10,047 nucleotides of DNA from Irineochytrium annulatum (GCA_027600665.1 JADGJL010001115.1:1-10047), one strand, 5' to 3'. Positions 1-7,626 are shown, counted from the stretch's first letter. The notes: generated by a model from the letters alone, not told the origin. Numbers and translations: made by a program.

Positions 1-1
1 G

Positions 2-566
2 ATCCCCAACCCCTCCCGCTCTCTCCTCTCCATCGATTCCGCCTCCGCCCTTACCCTCTCCACTCCGAACGCCAACGCGGCCACCCAGCAGGTCCACCGC
101 GTCCGCCGCGCGATTCGCCAACTCCTCGCCCGCGGATCGTCGAACCGGTACGCGCGCACGCGCCGCGATCAAGCGCTTGCGGAGTACCTAGCGAAGATCC
201 TCGGGCTGGCCGTCGTGCTCGTCGTGCCGGGGCAAGTCGGGCTGGAGAGTAGGTGGCTGGCCGTGGCGGTCATGGTGGTGCTGATGGTGTTCAGCGTGGG
301 TGTGGAGTGGGCGCTATTTAGGTTGGAGATGTGGTACGGTTTCCCCAAGTATCAGATGAAGGTTATGTCGAGACGGGTGGGCGTGGCGCTGTTGTTCAAG
401 TATGCCTCGATTACGGCTTGGTATGGGCAGTCCCTTGGCGTTTTCGCTGTCACCCACTTTCCAGCCTCCTTAACTGACGTCGTTTTTGAACAGGTTGCTA
501 GCTGGGATCAAGGCTATTTTCGCCACCGGGCCATGGCCAGATGATGAGAAGTGGTTTTGGGAGTAG
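2..566 (+). CDS. 3' part of a multi-pass membrane protein gene, unrecognised family
   Basis: The frame is open from base 2 and runs through one intron (421-493) to a TAG at 564-566, giving the last 163 residues of a protein whose start lies outside the window. Without splicing the frame would end at 542-544. With splicing, codon TG|G joins to Trp and the protein ends in an acidic and aromatic tail (PDDEKWFWE). Visible residues 1-60 are polar and basic, with an Arg-rich stretch (VHRVRRAIRQLLARG). Three hydrophobic stretches follow, at about 65-81, 86-106 and 127-150, consistent with membrane segments near the C-terminus. A basic amphipathic stretch (KYQMKVMSRR) separates the last two. I do not recognise the family and assign no function. 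The next gene is on the same strand but more than 1.3 kb away, so nothing suggests they are linked. Confidence 0.72.
421..493 (+). other. intron (membrane protein gene)
   Basis: This 73-nt intron starts GTATGG and ends GAACAG, with a branch-like CTTAACTGAC about 20 nt before the acceptor. Removing it replaces an early stop with a hydrophobic and aromatic continuation (WLLAGIKAIFATG) that fits the membrane segment it interrupts. Confidence 0.75.
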
Positions 567-658
567 CCCGTCATAGAGGGACATGAGACGATTTTGGAGC
601 CGCAGAGGGCTACTGCTTCGCCGTGTATATCCTTTATCCCCCCCTTTTTTTTGTCAGC

Positions 659-664
659 AATAAA
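659..664 (+). terminator. polyadenylation signal AATAAA of the membrane protein gene
   Basis: A canonical AATAAA lies 93 nt after the stop codon at 564-566. A C7T8 homopolymer tract (638-652) precedes it. Position and sequence fit a 3'-end processing signal. The call rests on the motif alone. Confidence 0.5.
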
Positions 665-1461
665 TCGGACGAGGTTCGGCTGAAGCAGCCAGGCTATCAC
701 AATGCAGAATAATTCCGTTTCTAAGCGAGTCGGCATGGCAACAGATATCATTCACTGTTTCCTTGGTTTGTGGTAAACTGTCATTCGGACAACTTGGGGT
801 GAATGCTGCAGGCGATTTTGACGATGTTTTGATCTCACGGACTATCCTGTCGAGGTGGTCGGCGCTAAGCGACTCTGAAGGAGGCCTGTTCGACGCGCCA
901 TGGCGCCGCGGCTCGTGTCACGCCGCTCTCGGATCTGGAATCGGAGGAAGTAAAATCCAGGTCACGGCAGCTCGTTGCAAATCTTGGAAATCTCTCCGTC
1001 CAGCCCGCCGAGATTGACAACGCAGAGTGTCGCGGCCCGGAGAGAGAACGACACCAAAGGCGTCCGCGTCGGCCGAGCCTGCTGCTGCCCCCCCGTCTGC
1101 GAGGTGAGAACGCTGCTTCCTTGATATCGTTTGGGCTCGAGAGAGAGCGGAGAGGGAGAAAGGCGCGGGGAGAAAGCCGAGAGCGCGTCGACCACTGGCC
1201 AGAATTACGGCCCGGATTCAAGTCGGGTTGCCATCGCTTCGATCGGCCTACCGTCTTGTGCTGGCGTCGCTGTGATCTGATCCTGGATCCGTCGAGTTCT
1301 GGAAGCCGGTTACATACAGCGGGTGCGCAATATCTCTTAGACCGCCGACGCAATTGGCTTGCTGGAGTCAACCAGCCAAATTGCCAAGGGGAGACGGGGG
1401 CCGTCTGCGAAAGCGTTAAAGAAGCGCGTCAGCGATGCGTGCTAGGCTGCTGTGGCTTTAT

Positions 1462-1490
1462 GTGATGGCGGTCACGACGTCGTGATGGCG
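1462..1490. promoter_or_regulatory. 14-bp perfect palindrome inside a direct repeat, CRE-like core
   Basis: TCACGACGTCGTGA at 1472-1485 is a perfect inverted repeat centred on GACGTC. It is bracketed by two copies of GTGATGGCG (1462-1470 and 1482-1490). A related CAACGACGTTG follows at 1491-1501. The core resembles half of the TGACGTCA site bound by CREB/ATF-type bZIP factors, but the outer bases differ. It lies about 400 bp before the cyclase start codon. A regulatory role is inference. Confidence 0.3.
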
Positions 1491-1760
1491 CAACGACGTT
1501 GGGAAGCGGTGGTCTGCAGGACTATTGTCTGCCAGGGAGATGCCAGTATTTTCGCAAGGCCTTCTTTCGCATGGTGGAGATCGCTTCAAACCCTGTATCA
1601 CGCCAATAACGAGGAGCAGCAGATTTATCTCAGCCGCTACGACCTTGTCCGGCGCCATCTCTCTCCGCAACTCCCCGCCTTGCTCAAACTGATTTTTGGT
1701 TTGATGCTAATAATTCCAATTCCTTAGGGCATATACCCAAATCACAGACACGTGAATAGT

Positions 1761-1817
1761 GTGAGTTCATCTTTCGGTTCTCTTCTCCGTGTCTTTTCTT
1801 AATATGTTATAAGCTAG
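1761..1817 (+). other. possible 5'-UTR intron of the cyclase gene
   Basis: A strong donor (GTGAGT, 1761-1766) and a TAG acceptor (1815-1817) are separated by 57 nt, the size typical of introns in this gene. The interior is pyrimidine-rich. Joining the flanks does not supply an upstream start codon: an in-frame TGA lies at 1753-1755. If real, it is therefore untranslated. A CACGTG E-box-like palindrome lies just upstream at 1749-1754. Confidence 0.28.
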
Positions 1818-1884
1818 CCACGGCGAGGACTATTGCCTAAACTTCTGGTTTGTACACGGGCCCGCGCCGGCGGCTCGCGACCAT

Positions 1885-4800
1885 ATGCAGGGTCACTACG
1901 TCTCTACATTTGTGCGCCGCGCCGGCATCGACGCCAATAAGCGGCGCGCGATCGCGCAGTCACTCGCCGATGGCGTGCCCTTTGTCCAGGAGACGACCGG
2001 CGCACTCGCACTGATAGACATTTCGGGCTTCTCATCGTTAACGTCGACGCTGGCGAAGCAGGGGAAGATCAGCTCCGAGGTCATCACGCAGGCCGTGAGC
2101 GCTTTCATGAGCAGGATCATCGACGTCATATCGGCACATGCGGGAGCGGATATTATTAAGTTTTTGGGGGACGCGCTATTGGTGTCGTTTGAGAGCGAGG
2201 GGAAGAACTGGAAGGATATGCAACAGGCTGTCAGAAAGTGCCTTGTGTGCTGTGTAGAGTAAGTCTTTGCTTTGTTGCCTTCCCCCGTAACGGGAAGGTT
2301 GACGGGGACTTACGCGTATGCTCTTTATTAGTGTCCTTCTCAATTGTGGCTCCACCAAAGTGGACCTGACCAACTTCCAACAGCTCAAAAGCAACAATGA
2401 CGACAACAGTCCGTACGAACGGTATCAACCACTTCCCACACCGCGCTCTTCTATCGGAGGGCGATCCACTTTTAATGGCGGCCTGCCAAGCGTAGCCCCT
2501 CCCAGCAACTCCTCCGCCTCCAACGCGGGCTCCAAGCTAACGTCCTTCGTCCTCGAGCTTCACATCGCTCTTTCTGGAGGCGACCTCCAACACGTCGTCA
2601 TCGGCGTGCCAGGGGAACGCTGCGACTACTTCGTCTACGGCGATTGTATGAATGAGATTGGTGCGGCCCTCGACCTCGCGCGACCAGGGGAGCTTAGCAT
2701 TGCGCAGGAGGGTTGGGACATCATCGACCTCGGCGGAAGGAGTGCCGTCGGGTCCCTGCTCCTGCGGAAGTCGGACGCGGGGCACGTGACGTGCGAGAGG
2801 AACTCGCTGATGGATATCCGGAAGATCGCGCAGAAAGAGATCCACAAGCGTGATAGGTTCAAGGAGCAGGCGAGGCAACAGTATGAGCAGGGGCTATCGG
2901 ATAAGAGTTTACACACGCTTATGGAGGTTACGACGCCGCCGGGGACCGTGCTGGACGTCACGAACTCGGATGACATGGGCGGGCTGGCCATGCTGAGCGA
3001 GGAGAATGAGGACGTCGACAACATGGGGTTGATGATGGGTGGTGGCCCGGGGGCATGGACCGAGGTCGTGGAGTTTTACAACCAATTTATCAACAGCAGC
3101 TTGGTGCATAAACTGCAGCAGGCCACGGATCTCGTCATGCAGCCGTACCAGTCGGTAACCCTTAAGCAATACTCGGGGCCTGGCGGAGGGCGGAAGGCAT
3201 CGCTGGCGCCGATTATTCCGGGGTCGACAATCTCGCTGCGAAATAATGACGAGATGACGCAAGTGGGTGCGCAGCCTGCGTTTCAAACGCGAAGAGGCAC
3301 CTTAGGGCCACCACAGCAACCAAAGAACATTGCAAAGAAGGTTACAGTACTGAGTTAATATGCTTGTGCCCGGATGTTTAACCACCCCTTTCTTTAGAGT
3401 GACTCCGCATTGCCCGGTGTTCCATCACAGGATGGCTATGGAGCCGGCGGCGGTGATCCTTTAACAGAGCTGGGAGGGAGAGAAGGCCGCAAGCGATCCC
3501 TCTTCTCCGATTCCAACTCCACTATCGCAACCTCGACCATGAAACTCAACAACGGGCCTGAGATTCTCAGCGAGTACCGTACTGTCAGCGTAATGTTCAT
3601 TAAGCTTCACTCTCACTTCAATGCCAACACCGCCCACCGAGCCTATAGCCTGACCTTTAACACGCTGCTCCAGTACGACGGCGTCATCCAGCAGTTTGCC
3701 GTCGATGACAAAGGCCAAAGTATCCTCATCGTCTTCGGATTACCGCCTTGGGGGCACGAGAACAACGCGCTATACGCCCTGAAGGCCGGCGTCGCCATCG
3801 CCGAGTCCATGCAGCAGGAGCACATCAGGTATAACATCGGCGTCGCGACGGGAGACCTGCTGTTCTCAGTGCTGGGTAACGCGACTCGGAGCGAGGCAGG
3901 CCTCCTCGGGGATGTGGTGAACGTCTCGGCGCGGCTCATGAGCCTGAGACCAGAGTCCGGTCTGAACATCCTCTGCGACCAGGACACGAAGAACGCCACC
4001 GAGGAAGTGTTTAAGTTTCACGAATTTGGCATTCAGGTCGTTAAGGGGAAGACGGAGCCCATCCAAGTTTGGAGTGTCATGGGGACGAAGAGCACGCGGT
4101 CAAAAATCGAGGCGTCGAAGAGGCAAAGCTTAAAGGAGAAGCGGACGTACGGATATGCGGCGGAGCTGAATATGGTCCGAGGATATGGTTATCTTCCGGT
4201 TTAACTCCCCCCTGTAGATTACGAAGCGTGTCCAGGTGTGGCAAGCAATGAAAGAGCAAACCATTATTGTCCTTGAGGCCCCGACTGGTATGGGGAAGTC
4301 AACCTTGGCGGAAAAAATTGTAAAGGAGCACAAAAACGTCCTTTTTAGTTGCGGACAAGGTAACTTTGTGATCAGGTGTGCAGGATCTAACTACGTGTGT
4401 TATCAGGCCAAGAAGTTGAGAAAACTACACCGGTGAGATACTTTTCTTGACCTTCTTTTGTGCTAAGCTCCATCTTTCTAGTACTTTTGCATTCAGGGTG
4501 TCATGCGATGTCTCTTCACAATTTACACGACGACCTTGATGCTCGACCCACAGGAGCCGCTGGAGTTTGCCCGTACGACCACTTTGAAAAAGCCACACCG
4601 GTCCCCGACGACCGCGAGCAACGGCATGGCCGAATCGGTTCTCTTCGGGCACTGGGTGGCCAAACGGAAAGTCTACCCTCGGGCTTCCTTTTCTGCAGAG
4701 AGCGGGGACGGTATCAGCTCCGCGCCGGCGGACGTGACGCAATTTCTCAAATTCTTTGCCGAGAACCCCGAGCTCGCGCCGCTATTCTGTGAGGTGATGC

Positions 4801-7626
4801 CGTGGACAAATGTAGAGGAGAACGAGAAGACGAAGGCTATGGGGGAACTGGAGCGGAGATCGACGCTGCACACGGTAATCATCAGGATTATTGAGAAGAT
4901 GTCGGAGTGCTTAGATCTCGCAATTGTGATTGACAATGCTCAGGTAAAGACAACAACAACCCTGAAACGCACTTGCTAATAGTAGACAGTTTGTTGATTA
5001 TCAATCGATGGACATCATCAACTCCATCGCTAAGTCTTGTCCCCGGGCATTGCTGATGATTATCGCGCGACCCCTCAGTCAATACCGACTGGAAGTCGTT
5101 GAAAAAATCCTGGCGCTTCCAAATACCATTTGCATTAAGCTGAACGGCCTATCCCTTGAGGAAGCCGAAGAATTGCTGGTATGTTCTTGTGTCTGCTTCG
5201 ATACGGCGCATTAACTTGAAACATGCAGGTGTGGAAGTTCCACGATTGGGGTGCGGCGGCTGTACATAGAGGCTTTTTAAAGGCGATTTACGAGCGGTCT
5301 TCCGGCAACCCGTCGTTTGTGGACCAGCTTGCAGACAGCATCTACTTTCGGACGCCGCCGGTTGTAAAATGTGACGAAATCGGGGTTCTAGACGTGATCA
5401 ACAAGACTGCAGATTTGGATCACATTCTCGTCCGAAACATTGAGTCCGCCGTCCTTGTCAGCTTTGACCAGTTGAACTCACAATTTCAAGAGGTCCTGCG
5501 TGTTGCATCGGTATTTGGTCAGGTACAGAATCTTTTAATTATCATTTGCAATAATCTTCGGCATTAGTTCTTCAACTTCCAGGACGTCGCCGCCGTTTTG
5601 TTTGAAAACGTCGATGAGTTAACCGAAAGTGCGATGTCGAGCGACGTCTTCCAATTTCTTAAGCCAGTGGATGATTCAGAAAACCCTTACGAATACTGCT
5701 TCCGCCACATCAACTTTAACACTGCAATTTATGAGTCACTACCGTTTGCTCAACGCCAGGAGATTCATCTTAAAATCGCGAGGCACTTTGAATCCGAACT
5801 GGATACAGAAAATGAGGGCATCATTTTGCCCGCCGTCAGCTTCCATTATCTGCATACCTTCAACCGAGAAAAAATCTACGAGTACTTGGAGAAATTGGGA
5901 GATTATCGGTTACGGCAACGGCAATTACAAGGTACTGGAGAAACATGACGATCACTTCTAATGTTCCTGAACAGAGGTGGCTGCTGCTTTCGAAAAAATC
6001 ATCAACTTCTACGAGAACGACAGACACGCGAAAAACGACAAAGCGCTCACACATATCCGCCGCGCAGCTTGGTTGTCAATGCTCGGGTACGCCCAAAGCC
6101 ATCGACGGCACCAGATGAAAGACGCCCGGGATATCTGCTTGAAGGCCCTAGGGCTCGTCGGCATCCAGTGGCACACCTCCGACGATGGCTTTAAGCGCGA
6201 CATATTTATCCTCCAGCGCCGCCTCCGGCAAGTCTGGGTCCGAACTTTATTCGGCCTCATCCCGTTCGGCATGACGTTCCGCGCGCGCCGGAACAAGGAG
6301 ACGTACGCGATCCTCGACGTCGTCTTTCGGTGCCTAAATGTCCTCCGCGAAATCTCCGGGTACCTCGGCTTCGCGACGGAACAAGAAGGCACATTCGCGA
6401 CCCTGACACACGTCGCACTCGCGCTGGAAAACGCGAGCGTGTACAAGCAGGAGATGTTCATCGCATGCGTGCGGGCCGCGCAGTTGTACTGGCAGGACGG
6501 GTGGAGGCGACTGGGCACGTCGTTCCTCCGGGCGTCGATGCGGACGCTGGCGAAGCTTGGTGGCGCGGTAGAAGATCAACTTCTGCCCGCCGCGCAGCTT
6601 TTAAGGCACCGGGGTGAGACGGCTAAGGCTCTGGAACTTTTGAGGCGGACGCAGGCGTACGCAAAGAGGATCGGGGATGTTTACTTGCAAACGCGTAAGT
6701 TCATCGTCTCGCATCTTTCATGTTCCTTGCTAATGTTTGCGATTTTAGAATCCGAGTACAACATTTGCTTCGTGTACTTTGTGATGGCCCGATTTCGGGA
6801 AGGCAGGGCCCTATGCTCGTCAGGGATCGAACTGTGCGACCGTGCAGGGGACCTAGTCACGAAGGAAGGTCTTATGGGAATGACGACGGTCATCGCATCG
6901 CTGCTGGATGACGGCGTGAACGCCAAGAGGGCCTCCGATGGCGCTTATGAGGCGATATGGGATGCGCCACCGGCCTTTCGGGAGGTGACGATGGTGTCGA
7001 GTGTCCTGTACAAGGTTCGGACGGAGCCGAACGCGCCTGAGGGATGGATCCAGATACTTTCCGCCGCATTCCACTCGGAGAAATCCGTGCTGACCAACTC
7101 CCTCATTCTCACCGTAAGTACCGATTAGCACTGAGATTGACAATGTATCTTTGGGCTAACAATACTTCGACAGACAATGGCCCACATCATTATCGCACCT
7201 CTAATACAGCTTTCTCGGCTTCATTCGTGGAAGAGCACGGACCTCGACAACCTGTTCTCCCTTCTCAAAGCTGGCTGGTCCTTTATGGAGAAGCAAGGCC
7301 GCGCTAACGTTGAGTGCCAGCTCGCCACCCCTCTCTATCGCTTCGCCTTCAACCTCGTGTCCCGGCGACGTGAAGGCCGCCAAGGCGACGAGCGGCTAGG
7401 CGACCTAGTCCGGACAGTTCGGAGGAAGTTGTCCGAGTCCAAGGCTGCGGGGAACATGGCGCTCTTGAGGGTGATTTACTACAGCGTGATTGGGAGGTTC
7501 TCTGTGAACGCGAAGGAAAAGGCGGATTTTTCTGGGAGGGCCTACGACATCCTGAGAGGTGTCGGGGCGAATGATTTGGCGGAATGGGTTGTCGGCGGTG
7601 ATTATACCTTTCGCGCTTCGCAGTGA
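1885..7626 (+). CDS. ADCY10-like: soluble adenylyl cyclase (ADCY10-type): C1, C2, STAND ATPase, TPR-like tail
   Basis: This gene encodes a class III cyclase that converts ATP to cAMP and pyrophosphate, expected in the cytosol since no membrane segment is evident. I place exons at 1885-2258, 2332-3340, 3398-4174, 4218-4359, 4407-4432, 4482-4943, 4990-5178, 5229-5522, 5568-5931, 5975-6694, 6749-7113 and 7174-7626. They sum to 5,175 nt, or 1,724 residues plus stop, close to the roughly 1,600 residues of human sAC. C1 has metal-binding Asp45 (LIDISGF) and Asp96 (KFLGDALL). C2 has Lys566 and the Asn636/Arg640 pair (VNVSARLM). Walker A is APTGMGKS at 741-748 and Walker B is VIDNAQ at 924-929 plus Gln930. 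The ATG at 1885 is the first one after an in-frame TAA at 1810-1812, and it sits near where the family begins. The family call is firm. The least certain splice sites are the donor at 3341 (or 3347) and the acceptor at 5567 (or 5582). Confidence 0.92.
2002..2782 (+). other. C1 class III cyclase domain
   Basis: Residues about 40-275 align with C1 of human sAC. Asp45 and Asp96 are the two metal-binding aspartates, and Lys92 (ADIIKFLGD) matches human Lys95. The second half resumes at about residue 192 (SKLTSFVLELHIALSGG) and runs through VVIGVPGERCDYFVYGD. Between the halves is an extra Asn/Ser/Pro/Gly-rich segment at about residues 144-192. At the position of human Arg176 this protein has Gly235 (GDCMNEIGAALDLA). 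Intron 1 (2259-2331) lies inside the domain. Confidence 0.88.
2259..2331 (+). other. intron 1 of the cyclase gene
   Basis: This 73-nt intron begins GTAAGT and ends TTATTAG. It splits the Asp125 codon (GA|T) and joins VRKCLVCCV to DVLLNCGSTKVD inside C1. It is the longest intron of the gene. It holds a stem-loop with 7-bp arms, CCTTCCC (2278-2284) and GGGAAGG (2292-2298), around a 7-nt loop. Confidence 0.85.
3341..3397 (+). other. intron 2 of the cyclase gene
   Basis: The acceptor TTTCTTTAG (ending 3397) is clear, with a TTTAAC branch-like site. The donor could be AAG|GTTACA at 3341 (57 nt) or ACA|GTACTG at 3347 (51 nt). Both keep phase 0 and differ by two residues (Val-Thr). The intron falls in the low-complexity C1-C2 linker, so homology does not decide. 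Confidence 0.7.
3563..4084 (+). other. C2 class III cyclase domain
   Basis: Residues about 517-690 (from EYRTVSVMFIKL) align with C2 of sAC. Lys566 in VDDKGQSILIVFG matches the base-contacting Lys334 of human sAC. VNVSARLM supplies the transition-state Asn636 and Arg640. The metal-binding aspartates are absent here, as expected for the partner domain of a pseudo-heterodimer with one working site at the C1/C2 interface. The residue aligned with human Thr405 reads Gly629 (EAGLLGDVVN). Confidence 0.86.
4175..4217 (+). other. intron 3 of the cyclase gene
   Basis: This 43-nt intron starts GTCCGA, a weak donor, and ends CCTGTAG, with TTTAAC as branch site. Splicing gives AELNMITKRVQVWQAMKEQ, which aligns without gaps to the sAC segment before the P-loop. 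An alternative CAG acceptor at 4235 would delete six residues and break that alignment. Confidence 0.78.
4360..4406 (+). other. intron 4 of the cyclase gene
   Basis: This 47-nt phase-1 intron starts GTAACT and ends TTATCAG, with a consensus TCTAAC branch site. It links SCGQ through a Gly codon to QEVEKTTP in the 26-nt exon 5. Confidence 0.82.
4407..4432 (+). other. 26-nt micro-exon (exon 5) of the cyclase gene
   Basis: The micro-exon encodes the end of a Gly codon plus QEVEKTTP. It lies between a 47-nt and a 49-nt intron and is needed to keep frame. With it, the reading runs GQGQEVEKTTP|YFCIQGVMRCLF, as expected after Walker A in the sAC family. It is far too short to be found as an open frame. 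Confidence 0.8.
4433..4481 (+). other. intron 5 of the cyclase gene
   Basis: This 49-nt phase-0 intron starts GTGAGA and ends TTTCTAG, with a GCTAAG branch-like site. The following exon opens YFCIQGVMRC. Confidence 0.8.
4944..4989 (+). other. intron 6 of the cyclase gene
   Basis: This 46-nt intron starts GTAAAG and ends GTAGACAG, with a GCTAAT branch-like site. Splicing joins IVIDNAQ to FVDYQSMD, reproducing the Walker B context of sAC (DEAQFVD). This fixes the acceptor at 4989 rather than the TAG at 4983-4985. Confidence 0.88.
5179..5228 (+). other. intron 7 of the cyclase gene
   Basis: This 50-nt phase-0 intron starts GTATGT and ends CATGCAG, with an ATTAAC branch-like site. It joins SLEEAEELL to VWKFHDWGAAAV. 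Confidence 0.85.
5523..5567 (+). other. intron 8 of the cyclase gene
   Basis: The donor GTACAG is clear. I choose the acceptor GGCATTAG (45 nt), because it gives VASVFGQFFNFQDVAAVLF, matching the usual ASVLGREFSLELLAAL-type stretch of STAND proteins column by column. A second in-frame acceptor, CTTCCAG at 5582 (60 nt), would drop five residues (FFNFQ). Confidence 0.72.
5932..5974 (+). other. intron 9 of the cyclase gene
   Basis: This 43-nt phase-1 intron starts GTACTG and ends TGAACAG, with a TTCTAATG branch-like site. Splicing forms a Glu codon (G|AG) and yields RQRQLQEVAAAFEKIINFY, a continuous helix. Confidence 0.78.
6695..6748 (+). other. intron 10 of the cyclase gene (in-frame, stop-free)
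   Basis: This 54-nt phase-1 intron has a perfect GTAAGT donor, a TGCTAATG branch site and an ATTTTAG acceptor. Its length is a multiple of three and it contains no stop, so the frame stays open if it is kept. Splicing gives YLQTQSEYNICF. Confidence 0.85.
7114..7173 (+). other. intron 11 of the cyclase gene
   Basis: This 60-nt phase-0 intron starts GTAAGT and ends TTCGACAG, with a GGCTAACA branch site. It joins NSLILT to TMAHIIIAPL. Confidence 0.88.

Larger units (their letters stand above)
567..1884. other. long gene-free region between the membrane protein and the cyclase
   Basis: About 1.3 kb carries no convincing gene. The open frames here (763-1017 plus, 865-1371 minus, 1121-1465 plus, 1452-1727 plus) appear to begin at non-ATG codons where I checked. 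They have Arg/Ser-biased or random-looking translations and show no recognisable domain. A purine-rich stretch (GAGAGAGAG and similar, about 1137-1185) explains some of the apparent coding bias. The segment must contain the 3' UTR of the upstream gene and the promoter and 5' UTR of the cyclase gene. No tRNA-like or rRNA-like structure was seen. Confidence 0.55.
4218..5876 (+). other. STAND/AAA-like P-loop ATPase with winged-helix-like tail
   Basis: Residues about 721-1194 span five introns. Walker A is A741-P-T-G-M-G-K-S748. Walker B follows a long helical stretch and reads LAIVIDNAQ then FVD across an intron, matching IIDEAQFVD of human sAC except that Asn928 replaces the second acidic residue. 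ALLMIIARPL resembles the sensor region of STAND ATPases, and KLNGLSLEEAEELL and ERSSGNPSFVDQL match their lid and GNP box. VASVFGQFFNFQDVAAV and the FRHINFN...YESL...R..IHLKIARHFE stretch match the winged-helix segment after STAND ATPase cores. Confidence 0.82.
5877..7623 (+). other. TPR-like helical C-terminal region of the cyclase
   Basis: Residues about 1195-1724 are almost entirely amphipathic helix pairs. Examples are LQEVAAAFEKIINFY, DARDICLKALGLVG and TAKALELLRRTQAYAKRIGD, which resemble degenerate tetratricopeptide repeats. The equivalent region of human sAC is also helical and poorly conserved. It probably regulates the enzyme or scaffolds partners. Sequence alone gives no binding partner. 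The protein ends at TGA 7624-7626. Confidence 0.6.

Noticed and set aside
865..1371. 168-residue minus-strand open frame in the intergenic region
   Set aside because: It begins at a TTG codon, its translation is Arg/Ser-rich with no domain, and it crosses the purine-rich block on the opposite strand. It looks like a compositional artefact.
1472..1485. Recombinase or attachment site at the palindrome
   Set aside because: No integrase, transposase or target-site duplication is present in the window, so a promoter element is the simpler reading.
1885..4217. Two separate cyclase genes, one for each domain
   Set aside because: C1 and C2 are complementary halves joined by spliced open frames with matching phase, and neither half has the full set of catalytic residues alone.
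5629..5961. 110-residue plus-strand frame overlapping exon 9
   Set aside because: The other frame of this region encodes the conserved STAND winged-helix stretch, so this one is a shadow.
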